This document shows positions 9,688-21,850 of a DNA stretch of 64,000 bases, one piece after another (the stretch's first letter is position 1; each line of letters begins with the position of its first letter). Under the pieces are notes generated by a model, which was given only the letters and a program-made list of their open reading frames with translations, was not told the origin of the DNA and did not search any database. Made by a program: the position numbers and the translations under genes. Source of the stretch: Pisolithus tinctorius (Eukaryota > Basidiomycota > Agaricomycetes > Boletales > Pisolithaceae); assembly GCA_024663395.1 (NCBI GenBank), contig JANFAH010000002.1:1-64000 (forward strand), given 5' to 3'.

Positions 9688-12630
9688 TTACTCATCTTCT
9701 CCTTCCTCTTCTTCCTCACGTTGGGGTTCCACTGCCCTAGGTGCTGGTCTTAGAGATGGTTGTTGGTGTAGAATTCGCATCTTCCTTGGGTTGATGGCAA
9801 TCTTCGGACCTTGGACTGGGCCATTTGCAGGCAGATGGTTCCATCTGCTCGAAGTTGTCTTCTTTGTGCACCACATGCGATCACTTTCGGTATATGGAAT
9901 CCATGCCAGGGTGTTAAACTTGCGACGCAACTCTGACCTAACCAGCTGAAGCTGGTGGCTGGGGAGTCGACGGACAAGGGCGAGATATGTATGGTAGTAG
10001 CGGCATTTGCCGAAGTTCTGACCAGCACGTTGTGGAACCTGAGCTGGGAAGAATCGGTTGAAGTGCAATTGCCACACTTCATCACTGGCAATGGAATATT
10101 GCACGGCCTCGAACGGGAGTTCCAGTTGCAAATACAAGTCTTCAACTGCCATTTCATCTCGGAGTGATCGCGGAATGTTGGTCCAAGCCCCCTGGGTGTG
10201 AGACCGTTTGTTAGGAGATTCTTGCAAGATGTCATAGTACATCTGTTCAAGAATCATCTGAACTTCATGCTTGAGAGCATCAGGCTCATCACCATCCTGG
10301 TCAGGGAAATCATCATCCATGTCAAGTTCACGATTCCCCCCACCATGATGCCTGAAGTATTCAACATCACGGCCTTGAGGGCGAGGTGGATCAGGTAGGG
10401 ATAGACCATCGAGCCGACTGCCCACTGTAGGGAGCGGTCGATCATCTGGTCGGATGTCACGAACATTCAAGGTCTGATGCCCTGAGCGGTTGGAGGTCCG
10501 CTGGATATTGGGACGACGTCTGCCAGTTTCAATCTCCCCTGCCCCAAGCATGCGACAGACCTCTTGGACTGTCCCTTGTTCAAAGGCTTGGGCAATTAGA
10601 TCTGGATTGAAGGTCTTGGCCCATGGGATGCGGTAGCAGAATGTGTTGGAATCCTGCTCGATGTCACACAGAAAATACACCCCAGCCTCATACATGAGGG
10701 GTTTTGTGACAGCATCTGGATCATCTGAGTCATCGTCTTCATCCACCAAGATGTGGGCACAGGATTGTTTTGCAAGGCCAAGAGTACGATAATTAGGAGT
10801 TCGATGAGCGCCATTGAGGATCCAAATTGCAATGGCACCTAGAGCAAGGCAGTTCTCGGATACACGATGCCTTGCTGGTGTGTGGCGGAAGTTGTTGATG
10901 ACATTATGAATGGCACCCAGACGGAGCCATTTGAAATACCTGATGATGATGTTAAGGTACAGAAATGGTTATACTGGCATAAGACACTTACCACCAGAGG
11001 CGAGCAGGAAGTTGAACCATGGTTTCATTGATGAGCCATCGTGGAAAGTTGGCCAATATGATTTGGGCATTGTTCAAGGGCACCCTGACTTCCAAGCGGG
11101 CACAACCACACTGTGGAGTGGGATCCCCGGTGGTGCCATCACCCGTGCAAGTGAAGAGAATTTTTGCCTGACGGTCAAGGTCTTCCAACAAACGATCGAG
11201 TCGGGAAACTGAGATCAGTTCAGAGGGTTTTCGAGGACGAAATATCCCATCATGGAGCTGATAAGATACAGCCTTCTCAGTGGTGTAAGCTTGGATATAT
11301 TTGATGATGTGAGAGTGCCTGCCGGGAGTCCAGCGGAAACCAGCAATGTCCTTAAGATGCATGTGATGGTCCTCATAATACCGGCTGCTGCGTTCAAGTA
11401 CATCTGCAGCATTTTCGAGATCAGGTATGAGGTGCTCGATGATGTCAACATGGCCATTGTGTCGCCATGTGACAACTTTCTCGGGATTGCCAAACTCCAG
11501 ACCGACATCGATAAGCCACTGCCTGGGATTGATGGATGGCATATGAAGAACATGAGTTAGATCGTCCAAAGCATTGACCCGCTCATAAGCAGCATTGGCT
11601 CCATCTGTGTCATCTGCTGCAACATCCAAGTTATGGACAGTTGCAGCTTTCCAACCACGAAGCTCATGTCCGAAGTATGCATCATTGAAGTAGGGTCGAA
11701 GGTCTTTGAGGGTATTGAGATATGAGTTGGCAAACAAGTCAAGAAGGTGGGCTGGCAGGTCCAAACTGCCAAGATGGAATCGTCCTCGTTGGTCGCGACT
11801 CGTGTGAAGGGCAGCATTATAACTGGGAGGCCAATGGGTGGCCTGGTTAGGCATGAATTGTCGAATTGTGGGAAGCAAGCATTGGTTGTAAATCAATTCG
11901 AGATCGGCTGAAGAAATCTTGGGCGAGTCGAACATGCGATACATACGTGGAAAGAAGACACGAATGATGGAGCGATTTGCAACCTTGCCCAATGCAAGGT
12001 TGGGTATTTTGTGCATTGGCACATACACTACTTGATCCTAAGATAAGATGGATGTGTTAGGGTGATGGGATTCAAGGTCTTGGGATTGGTAAGGGCAACT
12101 CACCTGTGAATTGATGGCTGGTGCAGTCACATGGTTATTTACTGTCAGAGTATCCCTGAAGGAAGGGGCAGGCCAAACTGTCAAGGGAACCCTATAAGGG
12201 AGTGTTTTGGTTGTGCCAATCAGGGAATCATAATCGCGAGTGACAGTGATGTCCTGGATATCTCGTATGCCTTGTAAGACATTGAGGGTGACATTGCGCT
12301 GGTCATCCAAGTCCACCCCATCCCGGCCAGCAAGGGCAAACTTGAGAAACTTGAGAGCTTGTTCTCTGTTTTCCTTGGCCCTATCCCAGTACTCCAAACC
12401 CTGTCTGACCCACTGGTGCAAAGTCAATTGAACTGGATTGCGTTCACGGTCATCAGGATAGAGACGCATATTGGAGATGTTTGTGAACAGTAAAGGATGC
12501 TGATGGTGCAAAGAGGGGAGTCCAAGAGGGAGAAAGCTTGCACCAAAGACATTGATGAGATGATATATAGCTGATTTGATTTCTGGGTTGACATAAGTGA
12601 GTTGATGGCCCTGAACTAGAAAATCAGCTG
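9688..12630 (-). pseudogene. 5'-truncated giant protein related to the Ulp1-fused gene at 56-61 kb
   Basis: Three exons are clear: about 12630-12104, 12037-10992 and 10939-9688, with GTGAGT and GTAAGT donors and TAG/CAG acceptors that keep frame. The product (about 940 residues) matches the C-terminal two thirds of the protein at 56.3-61.1 kb: IRVFFPRMYR against YICFPRM, WLIDVGLEFG..EKVVTWRHNG against LLVDLGISIH..EKLVGLWRLD, and HFNRFFPAQVP against VNLFFPGPTV. The first exon opens at a bare acceptor (TGCCAG) and upstream sequence is a TTATG microsatellite, so the N-terminal part, including any protease domain, is gone. The tail is acidic. The remaining frames are intact, so truncation may be recent, or a shorter gene may persist. 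Confidence 0.6.
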
Positions 12631-12743
12631 GCATGACAGGATCATCAGCATCATGACAAAATAAGCAAACAAGTCAAATATAATGCACTAAATGGTGCCT
12701 GTGAACTAACAAGTGTCAATCTTAAGCATGACAGATGTCATTA

Positions 12744-12793
12744 CATTATGTTATGTTATGTTATGTTATGTTATGTTATGTCATGTTATGTTA
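12744..12793. repeat. (TTATG)n microsatellite
   Basis: About nine consecutive TTATG/TCATG pentamers lie just upstream of the truncated giant gene, where its missing 5' exons would be expected. Confidence 0.9.
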
Positions 12794-12859
12794 TATGGTA
12801 TGAATTGGATATTAGTAATGATGAACCGAGAAGATAGTGATTGGGGTGAGTCTAGTGGA

Positions 12860-13060
12860 AGAATATACAGGCCCGGGCGTCCAAGATGCCCACACTCATA
12901 GCAGGAGCATACACCACTTTATAAATGAGAGAGAGTCAAGCAAAAGCACCAGGCCTGGGGCGTCCGAGACGCCTGCACTCGTAGCAAGAGCATATTGCCT
13001 ATAAAGGGAAGAGGTCAAGCAAAAGATGCAGGTCCAGGGCGTCCAAGACGCCCGCCCTTG
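12860..13060. repeat. Three palindromes in ~80 bp spaced units
   Basis: Degenerate GGGCGTCC-N-GGACGCCC copies occur near 12872, 12959 and 13037, each followed by CACTC(A/G)TAGCA and a CTATAAAGGGAAGAGGTCAAGCAAAAG spacer, i.e. three units of a short tandem array. Confidence 0.7.
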
Positions 13061-13187
13061 TATGCAGGAGCACCTTGCCTATAAAGGGAAGAAGAGGTCA
13101 AGCAACATATACAGGCTGCATCCCCAGATGGCCACAGAGGGAAGAAGGAAGGGCAGTGTACAGTTGGTGTCTGAGATTGCTGCAGAC

Positions 13188-13663
13188 TGTTAAGTGCGTG
13201 TCGAGGTCGGGGGTCGAAGGCCGAAGGCTGAGCGCCGATGCGACAGCCCTTGGTCTTAGCTAGTGTGTGCTAGACCCTCTCGCGAGCTGGGTTGAAGTCA
13301 GAGGGAGGCCAGGGAGGTCAGGAGCGAAAGCCGAGAGTCGACTCGGGCTTAGGCTCGGAACTTAGGGGGTGAACTAAGTTGATATTCAGACTGGGGGCTA
13401 ACCACAGGCTACGCAGGGTATATATACCGAAGACCAGCAACCCGAAGGCCGGGGCTACTGGTGAGGGACTAGATAGCGATGCAGAGAAACTAACTAAAAG
13501 TTAAGCGAGAAGTCAGAGATCGGAAAGCTGTGACAGACACTCCCTCGGCACACACGAGGGCGGTACAAAGGCTAACTAGAAAAGTATAAAGTGAGAGTAC
13601 ATCTCGGCGTTAGTTCGGTGTTCAGAGGGTAAGACCGAGTTGTGAGTTTCTCGGTATATGACA
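13188..13663. mobile_element. Solo LTR with 5 bp target duplication (CAGAC), copy 1
   Basis: The element begins TGTTAAG and ends ATATGACA (TG...CA termini). It is flanked by a perfect direct repeat CAGAC at 13183-13187 and 13664-13668. Its 476 bp align along the full length with the element at 39614-40099. No gag/pol coding sequence lies next to it, so it is a solo LTR left by recombination between the two LTRs of an LTR retrotransposon. Its orientation relative to the missing internal region is unknown. Confidence 0.9.
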
Positions 13664-14582
13664 CAGACCATGGATATATCAGCTTTGTAACGAAAGGAGG
13701 GAAAGTAGTGGGTGCATCTGGTCCAGTGTCAAGCCTGCATAGCCTAGCACAATGCCATGGCAGTAGAGCAGTTGGTGTACCCGACTCTGACCATTGCCCT
13801 GAACCCCCGTGTGTGCCTAGAGTCATTCCAACAACCTGCTGAGCTACACTGTGCCATCTCACTCTACTTCACCACCCGATAACATGGTCTTAATGTCTGA
13901 AGTCCCCTGTAGTATGTTTCCCATTCAGTACAGTCATCTGCCTTCTATTTCATTACCATTCTCATTTATGATTAGTCTACTGTGCTTGCTTCAGTTGTCC
14001 CTACACAGTTCCGGGATTGCAGTACACCGAATGCCGGCGTGCTAACCCTCCATTCTACATATGTTAGTACTTAAAGATACTCTAGTTTGAATATCCACCA
14101 AGACACTCCTCACTATCTCTGAAACCCTTAGGGGGTTAGGTTTCTGCTAGCCAGTGGGCCATACCAAGGGTGGTTCGCCCCTGGGGCCATGGGGCCATGC
14201 ACGGCGTTCAGCCTGTCAATCAGTCGGTGTTTGGTAGTCCCTGCCCTCAGCATTCCGCAATCATCATGCTCGGCCTCCGGGTCGCCTAAGTAGACTGATC
14301 TTGACATGTGCTATTGTCAAGTGACTGATGATGGAAACAATATCACATGACATGCACCTACAGAGGGATGGGCATCCATGATGCCTGGACGATCAGCGAC
14401 ATCACACATCACATTGAAGATGGCAGCCACCAAGTTCATAGTCAATGAGGGCGTCTGCGACGCCCTCATCCATGTGAGGCAATGTGAATATTCTCAACCG
14501 TAAAGTACAAAGGACATGTATGTAAATGAGTGTGAATGGTAAACATAGCATGCGTAGATACACAAAGCATGGAAGAGCGAAA
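13664..14582. other. Intergenic, no gene identified
   Basis: Mostly unique sequence between the solo LTR and the SNF2 gene 3' end. Two decayed palindromes occur, near 14362 (GGGCATCC-A-TGATGCCTGG type) and 14450 (GGGCGTCTGCGACGCCC). No coding exon could be supported. Confidence 0.5.
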
Positions 14583-17500
14583 TTATTTGCGACGGGATGA
14601 ATACGTCTTTGGATTCGACTTCTTTCTGGAGAACCGGCCCTCACCTCCAGGCACCAAGAGCTCGTCACCAATGGACTTGGTGGCCGATGCCCCATCGCAA
14701 CTAGGCCCGGCCACCGGTACGACCGGGTCGTCGCGGTTGACTTGCTGTTTGGCCAATGGCTGACGAGCCGAGACCCCAGGAGTGATCATAACCTGTGGAG
14801 TTGCAGGTGGGGAGGAGAGTGGAGACGAGCCATCAGCGGGGGCCATATCTGTGGAAGGGTTCTGCAGATTGAGTGCAGCCAATGCGTCGAGTTCGTCCGG
14901 GTCAAGCTGCGAATGAGGATCAGCACTCATATCCTGCATGATGGGGTCGGTATCGGGATTCCAAAGGCCTTCGGTGTTAGCAGGGCCGAGACCGGGATTC
15001 GGCACAGGATTGGACGTGGCACCTGAAGCATGGGGGAGAGAGGGAGCAGCAGGAATGGGGGGAGTGTGAGCATTGGGAACTGGAGGATCTACAGACTGTG
15101 TCATACCTGAAGGTCCCGGGGCAGAGCTCTGCGCCGAGCCATCCCTTTGGGGCTGTTTGCCTTTAGGATCGACCATACTCTTGTTGAATAGATTCTTCCG
15201 CGGACGGGCCTCACCCTTTGACTTCTTTGAAGGACCGGGTTGCCGACTGGCAGATGGAGGGGAATTGTCTATCACCCGCTTAGTACCCTTCTTCGTAGGG
15301 GTTACAGGGGCTTTGTCCCGGTTCTTCTTCGTACCCCTCTTGTTCCTCGGTGCAGGTTCCTTGGGGTCCACGTCCATGCCGCCTTCTGGATCGTCCAACT
15401 CGGGGCTTAGATCTTCCCCGTCAGTCGAAGTATCATCGTCTGGACCTCCGGTAAACAAGGCACCTATGACAATAAATTTTCATTAGGTTAAAGTAGAATC
15501 ATGCTATACTTACGAGATTGGTCGTCCATTCCCACGAAGGCCTTGTGCAAATTCCCTTTGTCGAATGCGATATTGTTGAGGAAGACATCGGGTGTGCCGC
15601 GCGCGACGAGCCGATAGAAGTGAACACGTTTCTGTTGCGGATATCGATAGATCCGTCCGCGCAATTGCTCGTCTTCCAATGCGGACCACAGTGTATCCTT
15701 GTGAGAGAATTAACAATTAACAATAAGAGTCAACCGATAGGAATATACGTACGGCAATGATCATGATGTTTGCACAGGCCAGGTTGAGGCCGACCATACC
15801 TACCATCGACAGTATCAAGACACGCGCGCCAGCCTCTCGTGTGGACCGGCGGAACTCGTTCAACACCGATTTGCGCTTTGCCGGGCTGAGCTTCCCATGG
15901 AGCTCCAATGCCTTGACGCCGTGTAATTTCAGAACCTAGTGAATGGATCAACTACTGAACTTCAACACAACAGTGTAAATGTGACTTACATCGACGATCG
16001 CCGCATTAGAGCTGGGGAAAGCCGAGAAGATGATGATGCGATCGGGTTCCTTGCTGACAGGCTCATCGACTGCCATTGACTGACCGACTTTGAGGGTTAT
16101 GCCATCATCCAGGACATTCAGAGGGGGGGAGCTGTCAGCTGCGAGGTGGTGGGCGACGATTTCAGCGAGAATGTCCAACTTTGTTGAGCAGCGATCGCCT
16201 TTCCACTCTTGCAGTGAGGCTGGAGTGCTCCATGTGTCGTTCCCGGAGCTGGGATTCATGTGGGGGTGAAGTAGGCCACGTCGGAATTCAATGTAAAAAT
16301 TCTGAGAACAATAAACATGTCAGCAGAGTTTGGGAACAAGGGCGTCCAGGACGCCCTCACGCAGGGCGATAGTTTTTGTCTATACGTGTGTGAACGCACA
16401 CACCAGTGCGTGAGCGAGGGCGTCGCGGACGCCTGTACACACAGGCAAAGGATAAGTGCCGCCCACAGCAGGACCAAGTGTGCAAGGGGGCGTCCGCGAC
16501 GCCCGTACACACAGGCAAGAGATAAATGAAGCCCGCGACATGACGGGACATGTGAGGGGCGTCCGGGACGCCCATGTCATGTGAGCAATGATACACCTTG
16601 GTTCCCACATTAGGGAATTCAAGCCCATCACGGCGTTGGGCGTCCGGGACGCCCATCATCATCTGCAAATGAGAAGAATAAAACTTGCCTTTCCAGCCCC
16701 TGCAATTGTGTTTACCGAGGGCGAGTGTACCAGCTCCTCGGTAATTGTCGCAAGGCGACTCCTCTCCCACTCGCGCAGTTCGAGGAGCATGACGTGTTCC
16801 TGGTATGGGGGAAGGCCGAAGATCTTGTTGCCGCGGTAGTCAAGAGAATCGAGCGTTCGCCTTATAACGTGCTTGCTGAATCGATCACGAAGCCAAGGCA
16901 CCCACTGTTGAAGGACTGGCCGGGTTTCGGTGTTGCGTTCGGCCGTCTTCTCTTCACCACCGAGCAGCCCTCGGAGTCGGTCTTCTGCTGAGTCGCGTTC
17001 GGCCTTTCGGTCCTTTGCCTGTGCACGTGATAGTTCCCGGCTCATCTCGTCGAATTTTTCTTTGTCCCGTAACTCCGAAATTCCCATCATCCGTCCCATA
17101 ATCCACAAGTCCTAAATTCCGTAGATTAGTTGCAACGCATAACCTAACATGGTAAACTTGTGGACTTGCCTGGAGCTGTGTCATGACAGGTGTTGCAGAC
17201 ATTGCAACGATCATTGCCGATTGTCGATGGAGGCCGAGGATGGCCTGGTGGAATTTGTTGAATTTCCGCGCCTTATGTGCTTCGTCGATAATCAATCCAA
17301 GATATTCATGACCAAACACGGTCTTCGGCGCATTGCGTTCGTACACCGGCGCACATTTCGCCTCATCATCTACACTGTGGATGAGGTCGAGGAAAACCGC
17401 GGATCCATCATCTTGAACGGCCTATTTTCTTGTGAGACAGTTAAAGCCAGGAATATATGTGATACGTACCGTATCAGTTGCAAGAATGATTTGCCGGTGG

Positions 17501-19282
17501 GGTTGTTGGCGACTTTGGGATTTTACTCGAGTCCACCACTCACGGCGCTTGGCGAACTTCTGGATGTATGGGAGTATGTCGAAGGAGCTGCGCTGCAAAA
17601 AGCGCTCGATTTCACGTTGCCATTGGTGATGCAATGAAACTGGGCAAATTATTAAAAATGGTAAATCGGGGATGTTCCCCTCCTTCCCTTGCCATTTCAA
17701 ATTTGCTATATGATCTGTCAGTGTGTGCACACGCATGATGAAATGACTTGTTACTCACCGAATGCGCCGGGAAACTTGCCATGTGTGTCGAAATGACGTC
17801 GGAACCATGAGAGACATGCAATGAACCCAAGTACTTGGAAAGTTTTTCCGATGCCAACGCCGTCCATCAGGAGGACCGGTTGACCGTCAAACGCCCTTTG
17901 CAGCATGCGAAGAATGCCGACCAGCTGATGCCATCTCGCTTGAAGTGGCTCGCGTGTGGTGGTGGGATCGTTTAACCATGCTTCGCCTTCTTCGGACCAA
18001 GGCTCGATCGTCGCATCGGGGTCGGTGAATTCCTGGAAGAGGGGGATCTTCTTCCCCTCTTTCAATCCGAGGTGCGCCCAGATTTCGTCTTCGGTGAGCT
18101 GTGCTAATTCCTCGACACCCTCTGTCCAAGCGACATCAATGTTTTCGCCATCCGGGATTTCTAGAGCGACGTCGTCGGATTGAATATTTTCGAGGGCAGC
18201 TTGTACGAGTTGTTCTACCTCGCGAATTTCAGAGTCGGTTGCAAGTTTTTTAAGTGCATCGCGCAGGGCCTTCGGAAGTTCTGTGCATATGTTAATAATA
18301 TACTGATATCGCCACGAGCTTGGACACTCACTAGCAATCTCATCCGCTTTGGTGTCGTCATTCTGTGCCGCCGCAAGCATCGCCACGATTTGCTTTCTTC
18401 GATCTTCTAGTTCGTCCAGGGACTCTGCATCTTCGTATCGGCGTAGGATGGTAATCAATGACCAGACGTGTGCCAAATATGATTTGATTGCTTTGATGCT
18501 GGGGTTCGCACCATCCGCCGTGAGCGCTGAGACCGCACATAAGCCGAGTGATTAGCAAACTTGTGTTGACGAGTTACATACCTTTCCATTCGGCTTCGAG
18601 ACCGGCTTGCTTGCGTTTGATATCGTTCGCTTCACGAGTAAGCGACTTCCGGTACCGTTGCCAGGTGATTACCAAAAGTTGGTCGATGAAGGTCTTGATC
18701 GGTGTTGCCAGGAAGTTCGGGTCGTCGGGGTATGCGTCATCGCCGAAGAGTTTGTATGCGAGGGGGTTTGCGGCATGGATGGGGACCTGTGCCTCTTCGA
18801 GGGTAGGGAACTGAGATCGAATTGATTAACACTATCACGAAGCATGATATATTGATATAATGACTTACCTTTCTCTGTTTCAAACGCGCCATCGCGTCAT
18901 ATGGCCCACACTTGGCCTCCTTGAGAACCTCGTCGATGATGCGGTTTAATTTCCAAGTCGGGCCCCAATTCGCCACCACCCACGAATTCCAAGCCCGGCG
19001 ACCTTCGGCATCGTTGTCGGTGTAACCTTTGCGCGCATATTCGGCTTGCGCCGCCAAAGTTGTTTTCTTCCAGAGATTCCTTGCATACACCGATACGCTC
19101 TGTGCAATGGAAGTGGTCCAAGTCGGCACGTGGACAGCAGGAGAGTCCGGTGCAGCATCGGGCTCGGTGTGCCATGGGACGCCAAATACTTTGGTAATAT
19201 CCTGCCAAGCAGGCATGGTCCATGGCAGGCCCTCCGAATTGCCCAGCAGGAGCAGGGCGGCGGCAACACCTAAAGCAGGCAT
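14583..19282 (-). CDS. SNF2-type DNA-dependent ATPase, 11 exons
   Basis: Exons: 19282-18869, 18810-18582, 18526-18332, 18280-17759, 17705-17470, 17421-17170, 17111-16689, 16301-15990, 15935-15753, 15697-15514, 15463-14583. All junctions keep frame; introns 6 and 7 use GC donors. Helicase motifs appear in order: I, MDGVGIGKTFQ; Ia, LIICPVSLHHQWQREIERF; II, IIDEAHK; III, MSATP; V, MVGMVGLNLACANIMIIAD; VI, QLRGRIYRYPQQKR. This is the superfamily 2 SNF2/RapA-like layout; motif VI has GRIYRYPQ where many relatives have GRxxRxGQ. A Pro/Ser/Lys-rich tail ending in SRKKSNPKTYSSRRK suggests nuclear localisation. The start at 19282 (MPALGV) has no in-frame alternative ATG. Translocation on DNA or chromatin is inferred from family. 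Subtelomeric helicases are known in fungi, but those are usually RecQ-like, unlike this one. Confidence 0.9.
16302..16688 (-). repeat. Expanded GC-AG intron holding five palindromes
   Basis: Intron 7 of the SNF2 gene is 387 bp, whereas its other introns are about 48-58 bp. It holds five GGGCGTC-n3-GACGCCC palindromes, near 16344, 16421, 16491, 16559 and 16638, about 70-80 bp apart, with CCTGTGTGTACAGGCG-type spacers. Donor is GCAAGT, acceptor CTCAG. Confidence 0.8.
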
Positions 19283-19366
19283 GATAGTGAGTTTATTTGT
19301 TAGTTGACTTACGTGTGAGGGCGGGGGAGAGAATGGGTTGGATATTGCCAGAGAACGCCCTACACC

Positions 19367-19372
19367 TATATA
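19367..19372 (-). promoter_or_regulatory. Possible TATA element of the SNF2 gene
   Basis: TATATA on the minus strand lies 85 bp upstream of the chosen start codon, and no in-frame ATG lies between them. It is a motif match only. Confidence 0.35.
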
Positions 19373-19399
19373 CTCATCGCTTAAACCCAATTAACGGCA

Positions 19400-20360
19400 C
19401 TACCGGTGCGATCTTGGCGACGGTTGGACGATATAGCTGATATCCGATATAGACTTTGACTAACATCGGATATGAACGTGATCATTGACTGACATCGGTT
19501 ATGATCATTGACTAATGTGCAATGTAGCCAGTGTTGATCAATAGTATCACTTGATATAGCTCTTGATTGATAATCATCATATCGGCATCTAAGGTCCCAA
19601 CTTCTAATCAAAGTTTCATCGATAGCTAAATTTAGAGAAATCATGATAACTATCCGAGCAGTGGTGAGGGAGTCGAGGACGCCCACGTGCATGCTGCATT
19701 GACACCTGTCTATGGTTACTGATTTGTGTCACTGTTATTTACATAAATTTAAACTTTTCTATCGGAATGTTAAATTGCGGCTGGGCGTCCCGGACGCCCG
19801 CACACCGTGGGCAAGCAAAGTTAATTGTTTTGCAACATCAGTCCTGGCTTATGGGTGTCCTCGACACCCGGCAGCGCTGCCTATGTGAATCAAAAATTCC
19901 TACACACAATATTTGCAATGAAGTGCCACGGGCATCGTCGACGCCCACCCATGGAGTGCTAACCATGTGGCCAACAATTCCCACACCCACACAATGCAGT
20001 GCCATGGGCGTCCAGGACGCCTACGTGCACTGTCTAAGTGAGTTAAATTTTCCCACAGACAATGCAGTGCAGTGCGTGGGCGTCCTGGACGCCCAGCAGC
20101 TACTACTACCTAGGTGATGATAAACATTCCCACACCTGCCACAATGCAGTGCACGGGTGTCCCGGACGCCCGCGCAGCATGGGTATGTCAAGCTGCTTGC
20201 TCTGGCAACACTTTCATTTCATCACCGCCAATTTTTATCCACTTGCCACATTGCGGCCATGGGCGTCCTCGACGCCCATGTGGCATGGCACCATGTTCAA
20301 GTCATGTGACTTATTACTATATGCATGCCCATGTGGGCGTCTGGGACGCCCACCCTTACG
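19400..20360. repeat. Palindrome array with direct repeats
   Basis: The first 260 bp hold repeats of ACTGACATCGG(T/A)TATGA. From 19670 to 20350 nine palindromes follow every 70-100 bp (GGGCGTCC-C-GGACGCCC near 19783, GGGCGTCC-A-GGACGCC near 20004, GGGCGTCC-T-GGACGCCC near 20078, and others), linked by CACACAATGCAGTGCCA-type spacers. Centres vary while arms are kept. Confidence 0.85.
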
Positions 20361-21300
20361 ATGCTTTGTTGCTTTGTATGAAACTGACAGATATGATACA
20401 TTGATTTAATGGTAGTTGCAGTGATGAAGTGTCCCATTGGAGGGAGATCAGGCAGCTGAAGCTACCACACCCGAGCTGGGGCTTGCCAAAGGCCCGAGAT
20501 AGGATTGCTGAATGCCGAAGGCCCTGGGATACAATTGCGGAATGCCGAAGACCCACGGATACAATTGCTGAGTGCTGAAAAGGCCCAGCTGAAGGCACAG
20601 CTGAAGGCACAGGGATACAATTTCTGAATGCCGAAGGCAGCCCCGACAAGTGGGGAACTAACCTGGCTAACCTGGGTGTCCGCCTGCTCACTTGCAAAAG
20701 CCCTAGTACCAAGCCATGCCGAAGTCGGTGTTCGGTGTTTCCAAATCCCAAAGCTGTCCAGGGTTCACTAAAGCAAGTAAGGACACAGTAATCCCCAAAT
20801 GCCAGTAATCACGATCTAGTCCACTCGAAGCAAGGGCTGTGAGCTTACTGGATGGTGACCACTCGAATTAGGATTTCTGATGTATCGAACAGTATTCTTA
20901 TCTTATTTACAACGAGTACTGACCCAGGGATGTCAGAGCGCATTAACTCCAAGGAGGGTTCGGTGTTGCTCTGGTCAGAAAACCCATTGGGTAGTAGGAG
21001 TAACCTCAAGGGTGTGTCAGGGTTCGCTGGGTGGGTATATAGGGATGGATAGAGTCATGAATATGATGGGAGTGCAATGTATACATATCACACCAACCTG
21101 CAGGCGTCCCGGACGCCCGTCCCCAGCCTTTGATCTTGTCACATCGTGTGAAACTATTGCCTAAGATAGCATACAGTCTATGCCACCCAAACCAGGCGTC
21201 CTCGACGCTCATATGCAATGCCATCAAGCCCATGGAGGTGATGATAGCTATAGGGGCTTTTCTATATGTGGAACCCTCTGATTGCCAAAATGGGAAATGG
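20361..21300. other. Repeat-derived spacer, no gene
   Basis: Contains clustered (A/T)TGCCGAAGGCCC(A/T)GGGATACAATT repeats at 20490-20640 and LTR-like GCCGAAG text, then two more palindromes near 21106 (GGCGTCCCGGACGCC) and 21193 (GGCGTCCTCGACGC). No supported coding region. Confidence 0.5.
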
Positions 21301-21359
21301 TTAACCCAGGGCTAGGGTTTAAATGGACCCTAGGGTCGGGCAGGAAACAGGTCGCATAA

Positions 21360-21850
21360 CCTAACCTCTAACCCTTCAAGTCAGTGGCTAGTCAGTTGGT
21401 AGTCAGAACGTGTCTTATCCATAGTAAGTCAGTAGTTACTACTACATCCCTTGGTAGTCCGCTTTTTTGCTAATCAACTCACTACTCATCTTCAATCCAA
21501 ATAGGCAACCGGTCGCTTATTTTCGCTACTTGGTAGTTGCTCATCCATAGTCAGTAGTCATTACCATCTTCCCTTTTTTTGCTAGTCATCTTATTCAACT
21601 CAGTCAGTAGTTGCCAGCTCATCATCAATATCCCACTTTTTTGCTAATCATCTCACTACTCATCTTCTCTCCAGAATAAGCAACCGGTCGCTTATTTTTG
21701 CTACACATATTCACCATGTCTGTTCTGAGTAGTCAGTAGTTGCTCATTGGTAGTCAGTGCTCATTGCTTACTCCACTTTTTTTTGCTCATTATTTGCTAG
21801 TCATCTTGCATCCAGATAAGCAACCGGTCGCTTATTTTTTTCACTTAGGG
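21360..21850. repeat. Short repeat block with three ACCGGT-centred palindromes
   Basis: CAGTAGTTGCTCATC / TAGTCAGTAGT / CTTTTTTGCTAATCATCT phrases recur in a roughly 150 bp pattern. Each block carries an inverted repeat with arms AATAAGC and GCTTATT around a central ACCGGT, at about 21503-21525, 21674-21696 and 21817-21838; the first has one arm mismatch. Confidence 0.75.

Noticed and set aside
14583..19282. RecQ-type telomere-linked helicase
   Set aside because: The motifs (VGIGKT, DEAH, SATP, GLNLACANIMIIAD, GRIYRYPQ) and layout match SNF2/RapA-like ATPases; no RecQ C-terminal zinc or HRDC region was seen.
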